Positions 33,302-42,176 of a stretch of DNA of 64,000 nucleotides are shown one piece after another. The translations under genes were made by a program, and so were the position numbers. Source of the DNA: Pseudomonas sp. Tri1. GTDB taxonomy: Bacteria > Pseudomonadota > Gammaproteobacteria > Pseudomonadales > Pseudomonadaceae. The notes beneath the pieces are model-generated. The model did not search any database. It saw nothing but the letters and a program-made list of their open reading frames with translations, and was not told the DNA's origin. Within the stretch, counting starts at the first letter, position 1, and each line of letters begins with the position of its first letter. The stretch spans positions 5,806,501-5,870,500 of the forward strand of contig NZ_CP072913.1 of NCBI RefSeq assembly GCF_017968885.1, given 5' to 3'.

Positions 33302-34090
33302 TCAGACGAAGGAATCGTCGTCGCCGAAGAACGACGAATCGTCGCTGTAGTCCGCGTCGCTGAAACCACCCTGGTCGCTGCCATAGGTGTCATTGTCCGC
33401 CACGCGCGAGTCATCGCCCCAGCCGTTATCGCTGCTGTTACCGGCGTCATTGACCGGTTGGGCGGGTTCTTCCTTGATCACCTCGACGATCTCCTGGGGT
33501 TGCTGATTACTGTGGAACAGGCTGCTGATGCCCTGGGCCAACATCACCCCACCAGCCACGCCCGCCGCGGTTTTCAGGGCGCCGCCCAGGAAGCTGCTCG
33601 CTGCCGGTGCCTGTTGTGGCGGCGCGCCGTAGTTGCCAGGCGGTGCGCCATAGTTGCCGGGCGCGGCACCAAAGCCCTGCTGAGGCGGCGCATTGAAGGC
33701 CGGCCGCGCCGGCTCGCGCCAGCCACCACCCGCCGATGCCGGTGCGCTAGGGGCCGGTGCCGGACGGGAATCACGGGAGCTGCCACCGAAAATACTCGAG
33801 AGAAAACCACCGCCGCCGCTTGGCGCCGAAGCCTGGCTCCGAGCCTGCTGCAGGTCCGCCTGCAGTTGCTCGACTTGTTGGGCAAGCTGTTTGTTCTGTT
33901 CATCGAGGCGTTTGATCGCCGCCTCTTGCACCAGGATCGCCTGGGCCATGAAATAGCCCGCCGCAGGCTGGTTGACCATGTGCTCCTTGATCCGCGCCTC
34001 AGCTTGCGCGTCGCGCGGGGCTGAATCCTTTTCGGCCTGTTGCAGCCGTGAAAACAGTCCATCGATCAGGGTTTGCTCTTCGCTGTTCAT
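33302..34090 (-). CDS. DUF2076 family protein
   Basis: A 262-residue protein with three zones: a helical N-terminus (about 1-95; EEQTLIDGLFSRLQQAE, then a coiled-coil-like EQNKQLAQQVEQLQADLQQA), a Gly/Pro/Ala/Gln-rich linker with the repeated NYGAPPG (about 95-175), a small hydrophobic stretch (FLGGALKTAAGVAGGVMLAQ) and a very acidic Ser/Asp tail. This is the layout of DUF2076, whose function is unknown. The ATG at 34090 is used; upstream codons to 34309 are the shadow of the divergent promoter region. Confidence 0.8.
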   Translation of the reverse strand: MNSEEQTLIDGLFSRLQQAEKDSAPRDAQAEARIKEHMVNQPAAGYFMAQAILVQEAAIKRLDEQNKQLAQQVEQLQADLQQARSQASAPSGGGGFLSSIFGGSSRDSRPAPAPSAPASAGGGWREPARPAFNAPPQQGFGAAPGNYGAPPGNYGAPPQQAPAASSFLGGALKTAAGVAGGVMLAQGISSLFHSNQQPQEIVEVIKEEPAQPVNDAGNSSDNGWGDDSRVADNDTYGSDQGGFSDADYSDDSSFFGDDDSFV

Positions 34091-34265
34091 GGCGACCTCA
34101 TCAGATTGCCGGGTAAAAAAACCATTCCGGCCCCAAAGACCGGTGCGAACAGTTATGGGGCTGGCCGAAGAGGTTTCAATGGTCTTTACCAGATGTTTAC
34201 GTTTGCTTGTGCGGGCGCCTGATCGGTTAAAGTGTCGGACCGCTTTTGAACTGCGATACCGACCC

Positions 34266-34928
34266 ATGAATCCGTTTGACGTGCTGCGTGACTCTTTGTA
34301 TTTCTTCAAGCGCCATCTGGGCCGGATCGCCCAGTTGTGCCTGCCGCTGGTGATACTCGAGGCTCTGCTGCAACAAGGTGTCGACAGCGCTGTCGGCCCC
34401 GAAGGCTTTCCCGGCTACAGCGTGATCGTCGGGTTGCTGCTGTATCCGCTGTACACCGCCGCGCTGATCCTGTTTCTCGACGCCCGCAGTCGCGGCGAAG
34501 CGCCGCCCGCTCGCGATCTGCTCGCAACTGCCCTGACGCTGTGGCCCCGTTTTGCCCTGCTGACGGCCCTGAACACGCTGCTGATCCTGGTGGGTATTTC
34601 GTTGTACTTCCTGCCGGGCCTGTGGCTGATGGTAGCCTTGGCCTTCAGTGAATACCTGTTGGTATTGAGAGGGCTGACGCCGCTGGCCGCGATGAAGGAA
34701 AGCCTGAGCATGACCCGCGGCAATTTCTGGCGGATCCTGTTGTGCATTTTGTGTGTGATGGGCCCGCTGTGGCTGCTCAAGGGCGTCAGTGTCTCGATGT
34801 ACCCAGCCCCCCAGAACCCCCTGCTCAGTTTGCTGATCGAGAGCGTTCACAGCTTCTTGCAATTGTTCACCAGCGTGGTGCTGTTCCGGATGTTCATGCT
34901 GATCGAAGCACAGCCGGTTAACCGCTGA
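34266..34928 (+). CDS. YciC-like inner-membrane protein
   Basis: A 220-residue protein with about five to six hydrophobic helices, starting MNPFDVLRDSLYFFKRHLG. This opening, the helix pattern and the RGLTPLAAMKESLSMTRGNFW loop match the YciC (UPF0259) family, whose role is unknown. The ATG at 34266 is preferred; the open frame upstream runs over the DUF2076 gene on the other strand. The EEP-hydrolase gene follows on the same strand after 90 bases and may be co-expressed. Confidence 0.8.
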   Translation: MNPFDVLRDSLYFFKRHLGRIAQLCLPLVILEALLQQGVDSAVGPEGFPGYSVIVGLLLYPLYTAALILFLDARSRGEAPPARDLLATALTLWPRFALLTALNTLLILVGISLYFLPGLWLMVALAFSEYLLVLRGLTPLAAMKESLSMTRGNFWRILLCILCVMGPLWLLKGVSVSMYPAPQNPLLSLLIESVHSFLQLFTSVVLFRMFMLIEAQPVNR

Positions 34929-35018
34929 CCGCCCACTGCGACGGCCCTGGGCTTGGGCTTGAGAACCGCTCTCGGTTATGCTCGGGATCACTTTTGCGTT
35001 TCGCCCATAAGCCGAGCC

Positions 35019-36098
35019 ATGACCCGTCTACTGCGTTACACCTTGCTGGGCCTGCTGCTGATCCTCAGCCTGGCCGCCCTGTCGATCTACGGCCTGACCT
35101 GGCGCCCCCACCCCAAGGAAGCAATGCCGGTCAGTTGTGCCGCCAATGCCGCGCCGCTGAGGCCGGGCCAGGCCTTGAAAGTGATGACCTGGAACGTGCA
35201 GTTCCTGGCCGGCAAACGCTACGTGTTCTGGCACGACCTGGCCCAGGGCGACGACGAAAACCCCACCCTGGAAGACATGGCCTTCAGCCTCGATGAAGTG
35301 GCGCGGGTCATTCGCGACGAACAACCGGACATCGTGTTGCTCCAGGAACTGGACAACGGCGCCAAGGCCAGTGACTACCAGGACCAGCTCAAACTGTTGC
35401 AGGAACGCCTGGCCGACCTTTATCCGTGCAGCACCAGCGCCTTCGACTGGAAAGCCGACTTCATCCCCGAGCCGCACATCTTCGGCAGCGTCGGCCGGCA
35501 ACTGGCGACCCTCAGTCGCTACCGCATCGACCACGCCGAACGGGTGCAACTGCCGGTGGCCGACACCAATTTCATCAGCCGTCAGTTCCAGCCCAAGGAT
35601 GCCTTGTTGGTGAGCTATCTGGCACTGAGCGATGGCGGCCAACTGGCGGTGCTCAACACCCACCTCGAACGGGCCACTGAGCCGGATGACACCTTGCCAA
35701 ACCAGGTCGCCGCCGTGACCAAGGCCCTGGACAAGCTCGAATCCCACGGTACACCCTGGTTGATCGGCGGGGACTTCAACCTGCTGCCCCTGGGCCAGTA
35801 CCGGCGCCTGCCCTCCGCACAACGCACGCCCTACTCCGCTGACAGTCCGCTGCACCTGCTGTGGGACAAGTACCCGATGATTCCCACCAACAACGAGGCC
35901 AGCGGCATCGATCGCGAGCATTGGCTGACCCACTACCCGAACGACCCCGGCCTCAACGGCCCCGACCGCACCGTCGATTACCTGTTCTACAGCCCGCGGA
36001 TCAAACGGGTCGAAGCCCAGGTGCGACAGGACGATACCTTGCGCATTTCCGATCATTTGCCAGTGATTGCGCGGTTCCTATTGCCAGCTACGCCGTAA
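35019..36098 (+). CDS. Membrane-anchored endonuclease/exonuclease/phosphatase-family protein
   Basis: A 359-residue protein with an N-terminal membrane helix or uncleaved signal (about 5-26) and an EEP (DNase I-like) domain. Catalytic landmarks are VMTWNVQF, VLLQELDN (metal-binding Glu), IGGDFNLLP (Asp and Asn) and the terminal ISDHLPVIA with the His. EEP proteins hydrolyse phosphodiesters in nucleic acids, phospholipids or nucleotides; an extracytoplasmic location suggests a phospholipid or extracellular nucleic acid, but that is inference. The ATG at 35019 fits the signal. Confidence 0.8.
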   Translation: MTRLLRYTLLGLLLILSLAALSIYGLTWRPHPKEAMPVSCAANAAPLRPGQALKVMTWNVQFLAGKRYVFWHDLAQGDDENPTLEDMAFSLDEVARVIRDEQPDIVLLQELDNGAKASDYQDQLKLLQERLADLYPCSTSAFDWKADFIPEPHIFGSVGRQLATLSRYRIDHAERVQLPVADTNFISRQFQPKDALLVSYLALSDGGQLAVLNTHLERATEPDDTLPNQVAAVTKALDKLESHGTPWLIGGDFNLLPLGQYRRLPSAQRTPYSADSPLHLLWDKYPMIPTNNEASGIDREHWLTHYPNDPGLNGPDRTVDYLFYSPRIKRVEAQVRQDDTLRISDHLPVIARFLLPATP

Positions 36099-36117
36099 CC
36101 GGGCTCAACGCAAAACA

Positions 36118-36207
36118 TGTGGGAGCGAGCTTGCTCGCGATAGCGGAGGATCAGCAACACGAATGTCGACTGACACTACGCAATCGCGAGCAAGCTCGCT
36201 CCCACAG
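36118..36207. repeat. Paired inverted REP (BIME-like)
   Basis: TGTGGGAGCGAGCTTGCTCGCGATAG and CAATCGCGAGCAAGCTCGC plus TCCCACA face each other about 35 bases apart, between the convergent EEP and hrpB genes. Confidence 0.85.
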
Positions 36208-36234
36208 TGGATCCGAGTCGAATCTGGAATCAGC

Positions 36235-38751
36235 TCACTTACGTGGCTTGACCCGCGCCGTCGCCTCCGCCACCAGCGGGTCGTCCGGCCAGTAATGCTT
36301 GGGATACCGCCCCTTGAGGTCCTTCTTCACCTCGGCGTAGGTACTGCGCCAGAAGTTCGCCAGGTCCTGAGTCACCTGTACCGGCCGACGCGCCGGTGAC
36401 AGCAGGTGCAGCTTGACGACTTGGCGGCCACCGGCAATGCGCGGGGTATCGGCCAGGCCGAACAGTTCCTGCAAGCGCACCGCCAGGATCGGCGGATGCT
36501 CGCTGTAGTCCAGCCGGATCGACGAGCCCGAGGGCACGCTCAAATGATGGGGGGCCAGTTCATCCAGGCGTTGCGGCAAAGGCCAGGGCAACAGGTTGTG
36601 AACGATGCTGGACAAGTCCAGGTTGGCGAAATGACTGAGGCGCGAGACACGCCCTAGATACGGCATCAACCAATGCTCGAGACTGTCCAGTAACGCTGCG
36701 TCGCTGACGTCTGGCCATTCGCTCTCACCCTTGGCCTCCAGGTCGAGCCGGCGCAGCAGCGCCACCCGCGCCTGCCACTGTCGCAGCTCCGGGGTCCAGG
36801 GCAGCAACTCCAGGCCCTTGCGCCGCACCAGGTTCACCAACGCCTGGCTGCGGGCCGACTCATCCAGGCCGGTCAATGGCTCGCGGCTGAGGACCAGTTC
36901 GCCAACCTTGCGCTGGCGCTCGGCGCGCAACACGCCTTCGCGCTCGTCCCAATCCAGTTGATCCACCGTGCGCACCTGCTCGGCCAGTACCGAATCGAAC
37001 AGCGCCGGGTCAAAGTCCGTTGCCAGGTAGATCCGCTCTTCCCGCTGGCCTTGTCGGCTGCCCAGGTCGGCAATCACCAGCCACGCTTGTTTCATCAAGC
37101 TGTCCGCCTCGGCAAACAACGCCGCACGGCCGTTGGCCAGACGATACTCCGCGCCGCCGGGCCGACGCTGCTGGGCGACGCGATCGGGATAGGCCAACGC
37201 CAGCAACGCGCCGAGCCAGCGCGGATGCTCGGGGTCGGTGACGGCGGCTTCGGCCTTGCCCCGCAGATAGCCGCGATATTGCCGGGCCAGTTGTCGCGCT
37301 CGCTGCACCCCGCCCTGAGCGCCGCGCACCGCCCGTTCTTCGCCGGACAGCAGCGCCAAGCGATTGTGCAGATCCGCACCAGCGCCGCGCAGAATGTCGC
37401 GCTCACCCAACAAGGCCGCGACGTTGCACGCCATGTCCGCCAGCCCCAGCGCCTGACCGCGCAGCAGCAAATGGGCGATACGCGGGTGAGCCGGCAGTTC
37501 GGCCATGGCTTGGCCATGACGGGTCAGTTGCTCGCCCTCCAGCGCGCCCAGCCGTTGCAGCAGATCCTGCGCCTGTGCATAAGCGGCGGCGGGTGGAATG
37601 TCGAGCCAGACCAGTTGCTGCGGCGTCACGCCCCAGCGTCCCAACTGCAGGGCCAACCCGGCCAGGTCCGCCGAAAGAATCTCGGCGCTGCCATAAGCGG
37701 CCAGTTGTTCGTGCTGGTCTTCGGACCACAACCGGTAACACACCCCGGGTTCCAGACGCCCGGCCCGCCCAGCGCGCTGGGTGGCGCTGGCGCGGGAAAT
37801 GCGCTGGGTATCGAGACGGGTCATGCCGCTGCCCGGGTCGAAACGCGGCACTCGGGCCAATCCGGCGTCAATCACCACCCGCACGCCGTTGATGGTCAGG
37901 CTGGTCTCGGCGATGTTGGTGGCCAGCACCACCTTGCGCTGGCCCGGGGGCGCCGGGTCGATGGCGGCGCGTTGGGCGGCAAGGTCCAGTTCGCCATGCA
38001 GCGGACAGAGCAACACATTAGCGCCCTCGCCCAAGGCCTCGGCCAGTTGCTGATGGACCCGGCGAATCTCCGCCTGCCCGGGCAAGAACACCAGCACGCT
38101 GCCTGCCTCATCATGCAATGCATCCAACACGGTCTGCACCAGGCGCGGCTCGATGAATTCACCGGGCTGGAACGGACGGCCCCAGCGCACCGCCACCGGG
38201 AACATGCGCCCTTCGCTGCGCAGGATCGGCGCATCGTCCAGCAACCCGGCCAGGCGCTCGCCCTCCAGGGTGGCGGACATCAACAGGATCTTCAGCGGTT
38301 GCTCTTCGCGAAACAGCTCACGGCCGTTGAGGCTCAAGGCCAAAGCCAGGTCGGCATCGAGACTGCGCTCGTGGAATTCATCGAAAATCAGCAGCCCCAC
38401 GCCTTCCAGCGCCGGGTCGTCCTGCAAACGGCGGGTGAGGATGCCTTCGGTGACCACCTCAATGCGGGTCTTGGGGCCGACCTTGCTGTCGAGACGAATC
38501 CGGTAGCCAACGGTTTCACCGACCTTTTCCCCCAGTTCACTGGCCAGGCGCTCGGCCGCCGCCCGGGCCGCCAGGCGCCGGGGTTCGAGCATCAGGATGG
38601 TCTGCCCGGCCAGCCAGGGCTCGTGCAACAGGGCCAAGGGAACGCGGGTGGTTTTACCGGCACCGGGCGGCGCTTCGAGCACCGCTTCGTGGCGCGACGC
38701 CAAGGCTTGGCGCAGGGCGGGTAAAACTTCATCAATCGGCAAAGAAATCAT
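36235..38751 (-). CDS. hrpB: ATP-dependent DEAH-box helicase HrpB
   Basis: An 838-residue helicase from the ATG at 38751 (MISLPIDEVLPALRQAL). The helicase core is at the N-terminus: APPGAGKTTRVPLALL (Walker A), DEFHERSLDADL (motif II as DEFH), MSATLEG, then ATNIAETSLTI and QRAGRAGR. C-terminal helicase-associated and HrpB-specific domains follow, with the family's ending near LKGRYPKHYWPDDP. HrpB proteins are DEAH-type RNA helicases of uncertain cellular role. Length equals that of characterised family members (about 810-850). It stands alone, divergent from the YceK-like lipoprotein gene. Confidence 0.93.
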   Translation of the reverse strand: MISLPIDEVLPALRQALASRHEAVLEAPPGAGKTTRVPLALLHEPWLAGQTILMLEPRRLAARAAAERLASELGEKVGETVGYRIRLDSKVGPKTRIEVVTEGILTRRLQDDPALEGVGLLIFDEFHERSLDADLALALSLNGRELFREEQPLKILLMSATLEGERLAGLLDDAPILRSEGRMFPVAVRWGRPFQPGEFIEPRLVQTVLDALHDEAGSVLVFLPGQAEIRRVHQQLAEALGEGANVLLCPLHGELDLAAQRAAIDPAPPGQRKVVLATNIAETSLTINGVRVVIDAGLARVPRFDPGSGMTRLDTQRISRASATQRAGRAGRLEPGVCYRLWSEDQHEQLAAYGSAEILSADLAGLALQLGRWGVTPQQLVWLDIPPAAAYAQAQDLLQRLGALEGEQLTRHGQAMAELPAHPRIAHLLLRGQALGLADMACNVAALLGERDILRGAGADLHNRLALLSGEERAVRGAQGGVQRARQLARQYRGYLRGKAEAAVTDPEHPRWLGALLALAYPDRVAQQRRPGGAEYRLANGRAALFAEADSLMKQAWLVIADLGSRQGQREERIYLATDFDPALFDSVLAEQVRTVDQLDWDEREGVLRAERQRKVGELVLSREPLTGLDESARSQALVNLVRRKGLELLPWTPELRQWQARVALLRRLDLEAKGESEWPDVSDAALLDSLEHWLMPYLGRVSRLSHFANLDLSSIVHNLLPWPLPQRLDELAPHHLSVPSGSSIRLDYSEHPPILAVRLQELFGLADTPRIAGGRQVVKLHLLSPARRPVQVTQDLANFWRSTYAEVKKDLKGRYPKHYWPDDPLVAEATARVKPRK

Positions 38752-38846
38752 GCTGGCTCCAAAACAGAGGGCCGAGTATAACGGCGAACTGTTTAGCGTG
38801 GTCTGGACTCCAACCAGCAACGCCCTTATCTGCTCAGGAGATTGCT

Positions 38847-39266
38847 ATGCGTATTCCCTTTCGCGTCATCGGCGGCGTCCTGGTCGCCACCCTGCTGACC
38901 CAGGTCAGCGCCTGCGGATCGATCTTCTACCCGGACCGTCGCGGCCAGATCGACGGCAAGATCGACCCGGCGATCGCCGCGCTCGACGCCGTGGGCCTGC
39001 TGTTCTACATCATCCCCGGCCTGATCGCGTTCGCCGTGGACTTCGCCACCGGGGCCATTTATTTCGAGCCGGGCAAAAGCGTCCAGATCGAGCCAGAAAA
39101 ACTCAAGCCGGCCATCAACCCCGACGGCACCGTCAATAACCATAAATTGCAGGCAATCCTGGAACGCGAACTGGGGCGCAGCTTCCCGCTGGACGATCCA
39201 CGGCTGATCCAACACAAGGGCAGCGCGCAACAACTGGCCGCCCTCGGTCTCAAACCAGCCGCATGA
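38847..39266 (+). CDS. YceK/YidQ-family lipoprotein
   Basis: A 139-residue protein with a lipoprotein signal peptide: basic start, hydrophobic segment, and lipobox VSAC at residues 20-23, so it is probably acylated and membrane-anchored. The next part (GSIFYPDRRGQIDGKIDPAI) with the hydrophobic LFYIIPGLIAFAVDFATGAIYF is characteristic of the YceK/YidQ lipoproteins of unknown function. It is followed after 28 bases by the metal-efflux gene on the same strand. Confidence 0.83.
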   Translation: MRIPFRVIGGVLVATLLTQVSACGSIFYPDRRGQIDGKIDPAIAALDAVGLLFYIIPGLIAFAVDFATGAIYFEPGKSVQIEPEKLKPAINPDGTVNNHKLQAILERELGRSFPLDDPRLIQHKGSAQQLAALGLKPAA

Positions 39267-39294
39267 CGGGCGCCACGCAAGGAATGACCGCACG

Positions 39295-40188
39295 ATGACC
39301 ACCAGCACCGAACATGCTCGCCTGCTACGCCTGGCCACCCGTGCATCGGTGGCCGTTGCACTTATCCTGGTTGTTGCCAAGGCTGCAGCCTGGTGGCTGA
39401 GCGGTTCGGTGAGCATGCTCGCCGGCCTGACCGACTCGGCTTTGGACGGCGTCACTTCGCTGCTCAATCTGCTGGCGGTGCATTACGCATTGCGCCCCGC
39501 CGACGACGATCATCGCTACGGGCATGGCAAGGCCGAATCCCTGGCCGGCATGGCCCAGGCGCTATTTATTGGCGGCAGTGCCGTGTTGATCGCCTTGCAG
39601 GCGTTCGAACGCCTGAAAAACCCGATCCCGGTGGACGCCCCCTGGCTCAGCGTCGGCGTGATCGTGTTTTCCCTCGGGCTGACCCTGGCCTTGTTGGCAT
39701 TGCAGTATCGGGTCATTCGCGCCACTGGCTCCAACGCCGTGCGCGCCGACTCGCTGCACTATCGCTCCGACCTGTTGCTCAACGGCAGCATCCTGGTCGC
39801 CCTGGTGCTGGCGGGGTTCGGCTGGTATCAACTGGACGCCTGGTTCGGCCTGGGCATCGCCATTTACATTCTGTGGAGCGCCGTCCAGATCGCCAGGGAA
39901 AGCTTCGCGGTGCTGATGGACCAGGAACTGCCGCCCGACGTCAGCCAGCACATGCTGGAACTGGCCTGCGCCGTGCCAGGAGTGGTCGGTGCCCATGACT
40001 TGCGTACACGAATTTCCGGCAACCACTGGTTCGTGCAACTGCATCTGGAATTGCCGGGGGAGTTGACCCTGTCAGTGGCCCATGGCATCAGCGACCAGGC
40101 GGCTGACGCCATCCACAAAGCCTATCCAAAGGCTGAAGTGCTGGTGCATGCCGATCCCTCGGAAGTGGTGAGAGGCGCTAGCGCTTGA
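39295..40188 (+). CDS. fieF: Cation diffusion facilitator, FieF-like
   Basis: A 297-residue inner-membrane antiporter that expels divalent metal ions. The zinc/iron site of FieF is present: DSALD in helix 2 (Asp-x3-Asp) and HYRSD in helix 5 (His-x3-Asp). The loop motif HRYGHGKAESLAG and a cytoplasmic C-terminal ferredoxin-like domain (about 205-297, with His residues in SVAHGISDQ and VLVHADPS) complete the family picture. Iron, zinc or manganese as substrate cannot be separated by sequence. It probably shares an mRNA with the lipoprotein gene. Confidence 0.88.
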   Translation: MTTSTEHARLLRLATRASVAVALILVVAKAAAWWLSGSVSMLAGLTDSALDGVTSLLNLLAVHYALRPADDDHRYGHGKAESLAGMAQALFIGGSAVLIALQAFERLKNPIPVDAPWLSVGVIVFSLGLTLALLALQYRVIRATGSNAVRADSLHYRSDLLLNGSILVALVLAGFGWYQLDAWFGLGIAIYILWSAVQIARESFAVLMDQELPPDVSQHMLELACAVPGVVGAHDLRTRISGNHWFVQLHLELPGELTLSVAHGISDQAADAIHKAYPKAEVLVHADPSEVVRGASA

Positions 40189-40209
40189 TACTCAAGGCCT
40201 AACGCAGAA

Positions 40210-40243
40210 CCTGTGGCGTGGGAGCCTGCTCCCTCGCCACAGG
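40210..40243. repeat. REP palindrome
   Basis: CCTGTGGCGTGGGAGCCTGC and TCCCTCGCCACAGG form a hairpin with an inner GGGAGC/GCTCCC stem, in the 76-bp gap between the convergent fieF and DUF6515-like genes. Confidence 0.7.
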
Positions 40244-40264
40244 GAACTGTGTCCTGCTGAATAC

Positions 40265-41275
40265 TCAGTAAGTCACCTGATACCCACGACTACTCAAGCA
40301 ACTACCCTGGGCCTGCCGATAGGTCTGCACCACTTCCGGCGCCGGTGGGTAGGTGTAGTTACGCGGGTCGAAACCGCTCTGCTGCACCGCCCAGCGATAG
40401 CAATCGTAGCCATCCTGATTGACCTGCTCGGGGGACTGGCCGTTGGCAGGGTAAGCCACCACATCAAAGCTGTTGCCTTGGGGCTGGGGCTGCGGATTGG
40501 CCACCGGCGGCTCGACCACGACGTAGTCCCGGGTGCTGGCTTCATAGATGTAATAGGCGCCGGCGGCGAGAAAGAACAGCGAGCTGCCGATCCAGACTTC
40601 CCGAGCGTAATCGGGCAGGTAACGGGTGCGGATGCCTCGCGGCGGTTCAACCACCACGAAGCGCGGCCCCTGGGGACGATACCAGTAGCCACCCGAATAG
40701 AAATAATCCTGGCCGCGATAAGGCACACGATAGTTGCGGTCCGGGAAACGGTCGATTACATACCCCGGGCGATACTGCGGCCCAGGTCCCCAGCCGTTGC
40801 CATGGCCGTCCGGCCGACCGGGCCAATGCTGCTCGGGACGGTTGTCATGACCTGGACGGGGGCCGCCATTTGGATAACCGTCATTGCGACGTGGAATGTC
40901 GCGGTAATACCCCGGTTGCGGTTCGCGGGTCTGGGTCACGCTGTCGGGCCGGCCCTGGATCGGCAGGTTGTTGCCCGGCTGCGGTTGCGGGCGGCCATGG
41001 ACATTGGGGTCTTGAGGCCCACGATCATAGTGCTGGCCGCCCTGATACTGCGGCTGCGGCCTGACCTCGAACTGACGACTATTGTCACCCCGTATGATTT
41101 CGTTGCTCTGCGGCCGCGGCTGGCCCGAATAACCCTGACCATCGCCACCTCGCCCGTCCTGGCTGCGACCACCGTCCGGACCGCCACGGTTTTGCTGATC
41201 ATCAGCCATTCCCTGCGCACTGACACTTGCCCACAACAGACCAACACCTGCCAAACGCCAGATGCGCGACTTCAT
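40265..41275 (-). CDS. Exported Gly/Pro/Gln-rich protein, DUF6515-like
   Basis: A 336-residue protein starting MKSRIWRLAGVGLLWASV, with a signal peptide cleaved near QGMA-DD. Residues about 25-180 are low-complexity and disordered, rich in Gly, Pro, Gln, Arg and Asn (RPQPQPGNN, PNGGPRPGHDN). The C-terminal third is ordered: a Tyr-rich DYFYSGGYWYRPQ segment, one transmembrane-like helix (IGSSLFFLAAGAYYIYEA), then a small domain ending CLSSRGYQVTY. The C-terminal part resembles DUF6515 proteins of unknown function. ATG at 41275 follows TGAGGA; a GTG 12 bases upstream is less likely. Confidence 0.72.
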   Translation of the reverse strand: MKSRIWRLAGVGLLWASVSAQGMADDQQNRGGPDGGRSQDGRGGDGQGYSGQPRPQSNEIIRGDNSRQFEVRPQPQYQGGQHYDRGPQDPNVHGRPQPQPGNNLPIQGRPDSVTQTREPQPGYYRDIPRRNDGYPNGGPRPGHDNRPEQHWPGRPDGHGNGWGPGPQYRPGYVIDRFPDRNYRVPYRGQDYFYSGGYWYRPQGPRFVVVEPPRGIRTRYLPDYAREVWIGSSLFFLAAGAYYIYEASTRDYVVVEPPVANPQPQPQGNSFDVVAYPANGQSPEQVNQDGYDCYRWAVQQSGFDPRNYTYPPAPEVVQTYRQAQGSCLSSRGYQVTY

Positions 41276-41374
41276 GAAATTCCTCACAACGGTTCAGGGC
41301 CTGATCGTAAGACTGGAAAAGCCCAGGCCGGTTCTACGATAGGTTATCAGTCACGGGGTTTATTTCGCAGGCAT

Positions 41375-41404
41375 TAAAAAAGGGAGACCCGTCGGCCTCC
41401 CCTT
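41375..41404 (-). terminator. Intrinsic terminator on the minus strand without an annotated gene
   Basis: Read on the minus strand, AGGGGAGGCC-GACG-GGTCTCCCT forms a stem of about nine pairs (one bulge, one G-U), followed directly by six T. It lies 100 bp upstream of the DUF6515-like start and 287 bp from the lrp start, so it ends a transcript that begins in the 41405-41690 interval. Confidence 0.7.
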
Positions 41405-41690
41405 GAGAATTTCGTCCGTGCTCGACGCTTATGACGTCGGCTCACCTCACGCCGTCTTCTGGACAGTGTGCAGCTCGGGGGTCTGCCAGACACCGGTGGG
41501 TGCTGCGACCGCAGCCGGCCTGATCGGGCGGGCTGCACTGGACTGTTTGTCCGAGCAGTGATCTTGGTGATAAGCATAAGGGCGTGGTGCCGACAGATGA
41601 TTGCGAAGATTGCTCGAATAAACACCGCTTGCGCAATTTTTAACCCTGGATAGATAATCTGACGCAATTATCAAGATAAAGGCCCGACCG
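41405..41690 (-). other. Intergenic interval with a probable unannotated transcript
   Basis: The 287 bases between the minus-strand terminator and the divergent lrp start hold no recognised gene. Minus-strand frames are open in more than one register. The one ending at 41447 reads ...GVWQTPELHTVQKTA with GC-rich third positions over its last 30 codons, but no ATG or GTG start with a ribosome-binding site is seen; only TTG codons at 41674 and 41698 are available. It may be a small RNA, or a leader or small protein gene with an unusual start. The lrp promoter must also lie here. Confidence 0.35.
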
Positions 41691-42170
41691 ATGAGCAAAC
41701 TCGACCGTTACGACCTGAGCATTCTGGCGGAATTGCAGCGCGACGCGCGCATCTCCAACCAGGAACTGGCCGAACGCATCGGCCTGTCGCCCTCCCCTTG
41801 CTCGCGACGGGTCAAGCAGCTGGAGGATGACGGCTACATCACCCGCCAGGTCGCCCTGCTCGACCGCAAGATGCTCGGCCTGAGCCTGACCGCCTATGTG
41901 CTGATCGGCATGGACCGCCACACTCCCGAGCGTTTCGAGAACTTCGAAGCCGCCATCCGTAACCTGCCGCAAGTGCTGGAATGCAGCCTGGTGACCGGCA
42001 TGGACGCGGACTACCAGCTCAAGGTGGTGGTACCGGACATGGATCATTATCAGAAACTGCTGCTGGGGCACCTGACTCGTATCGATGGCGTCACCAGCGT
42101 GCGTTCGAGTTTTGTACTGAACCAGGTGCTCAACAGCACTGAGCTACCGTTGACTCATCTGCGTAGCTGA
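41691..42170 (+). CDS. Lrp/AsnC-family regulator
   Basis: A 159-residue regulator with HTH (YDLSILAELQRDARISNQEL...LSPSPCSRRVKQLE) and C-terminal RAM domain (about 65-150; VLECSLVTGMDADYQLKVV). The PSPCSRRVK recognition helix and sequence are close to the Lrp proteins that respond to leucine or other amino acids. No amino-acid gene lies directly downstream, since a long REP array follows, so its target could be the divergent transcript at 41405-41690 or distant genes. Distinct from the Lrp at 31481, with which it shares only family features. Confidence 0.88.
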   Translation: MSKLDRYDLSILAELQRDARISNQELAERIGLSPSPCSRRVKQLEDDGYITRQVALLDRKMLGLSLTAYVLIGMDRHTPERFENFEAAIRNLPQVLECSLVTGMDADYQLKVVVPDMDHYQKLLLGHLTRIDGVTSVRSSFVLNQVLNSTELPLTHLRS

Positions 42171-42176
42171 AGGCGC

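Noticed and set aside
36958..38724. 588-codon plus-strand frame antisense to hrpB
   Set aside because: All helicase motifs are on the other strand; this frame has no family features or ribosome-binding site.
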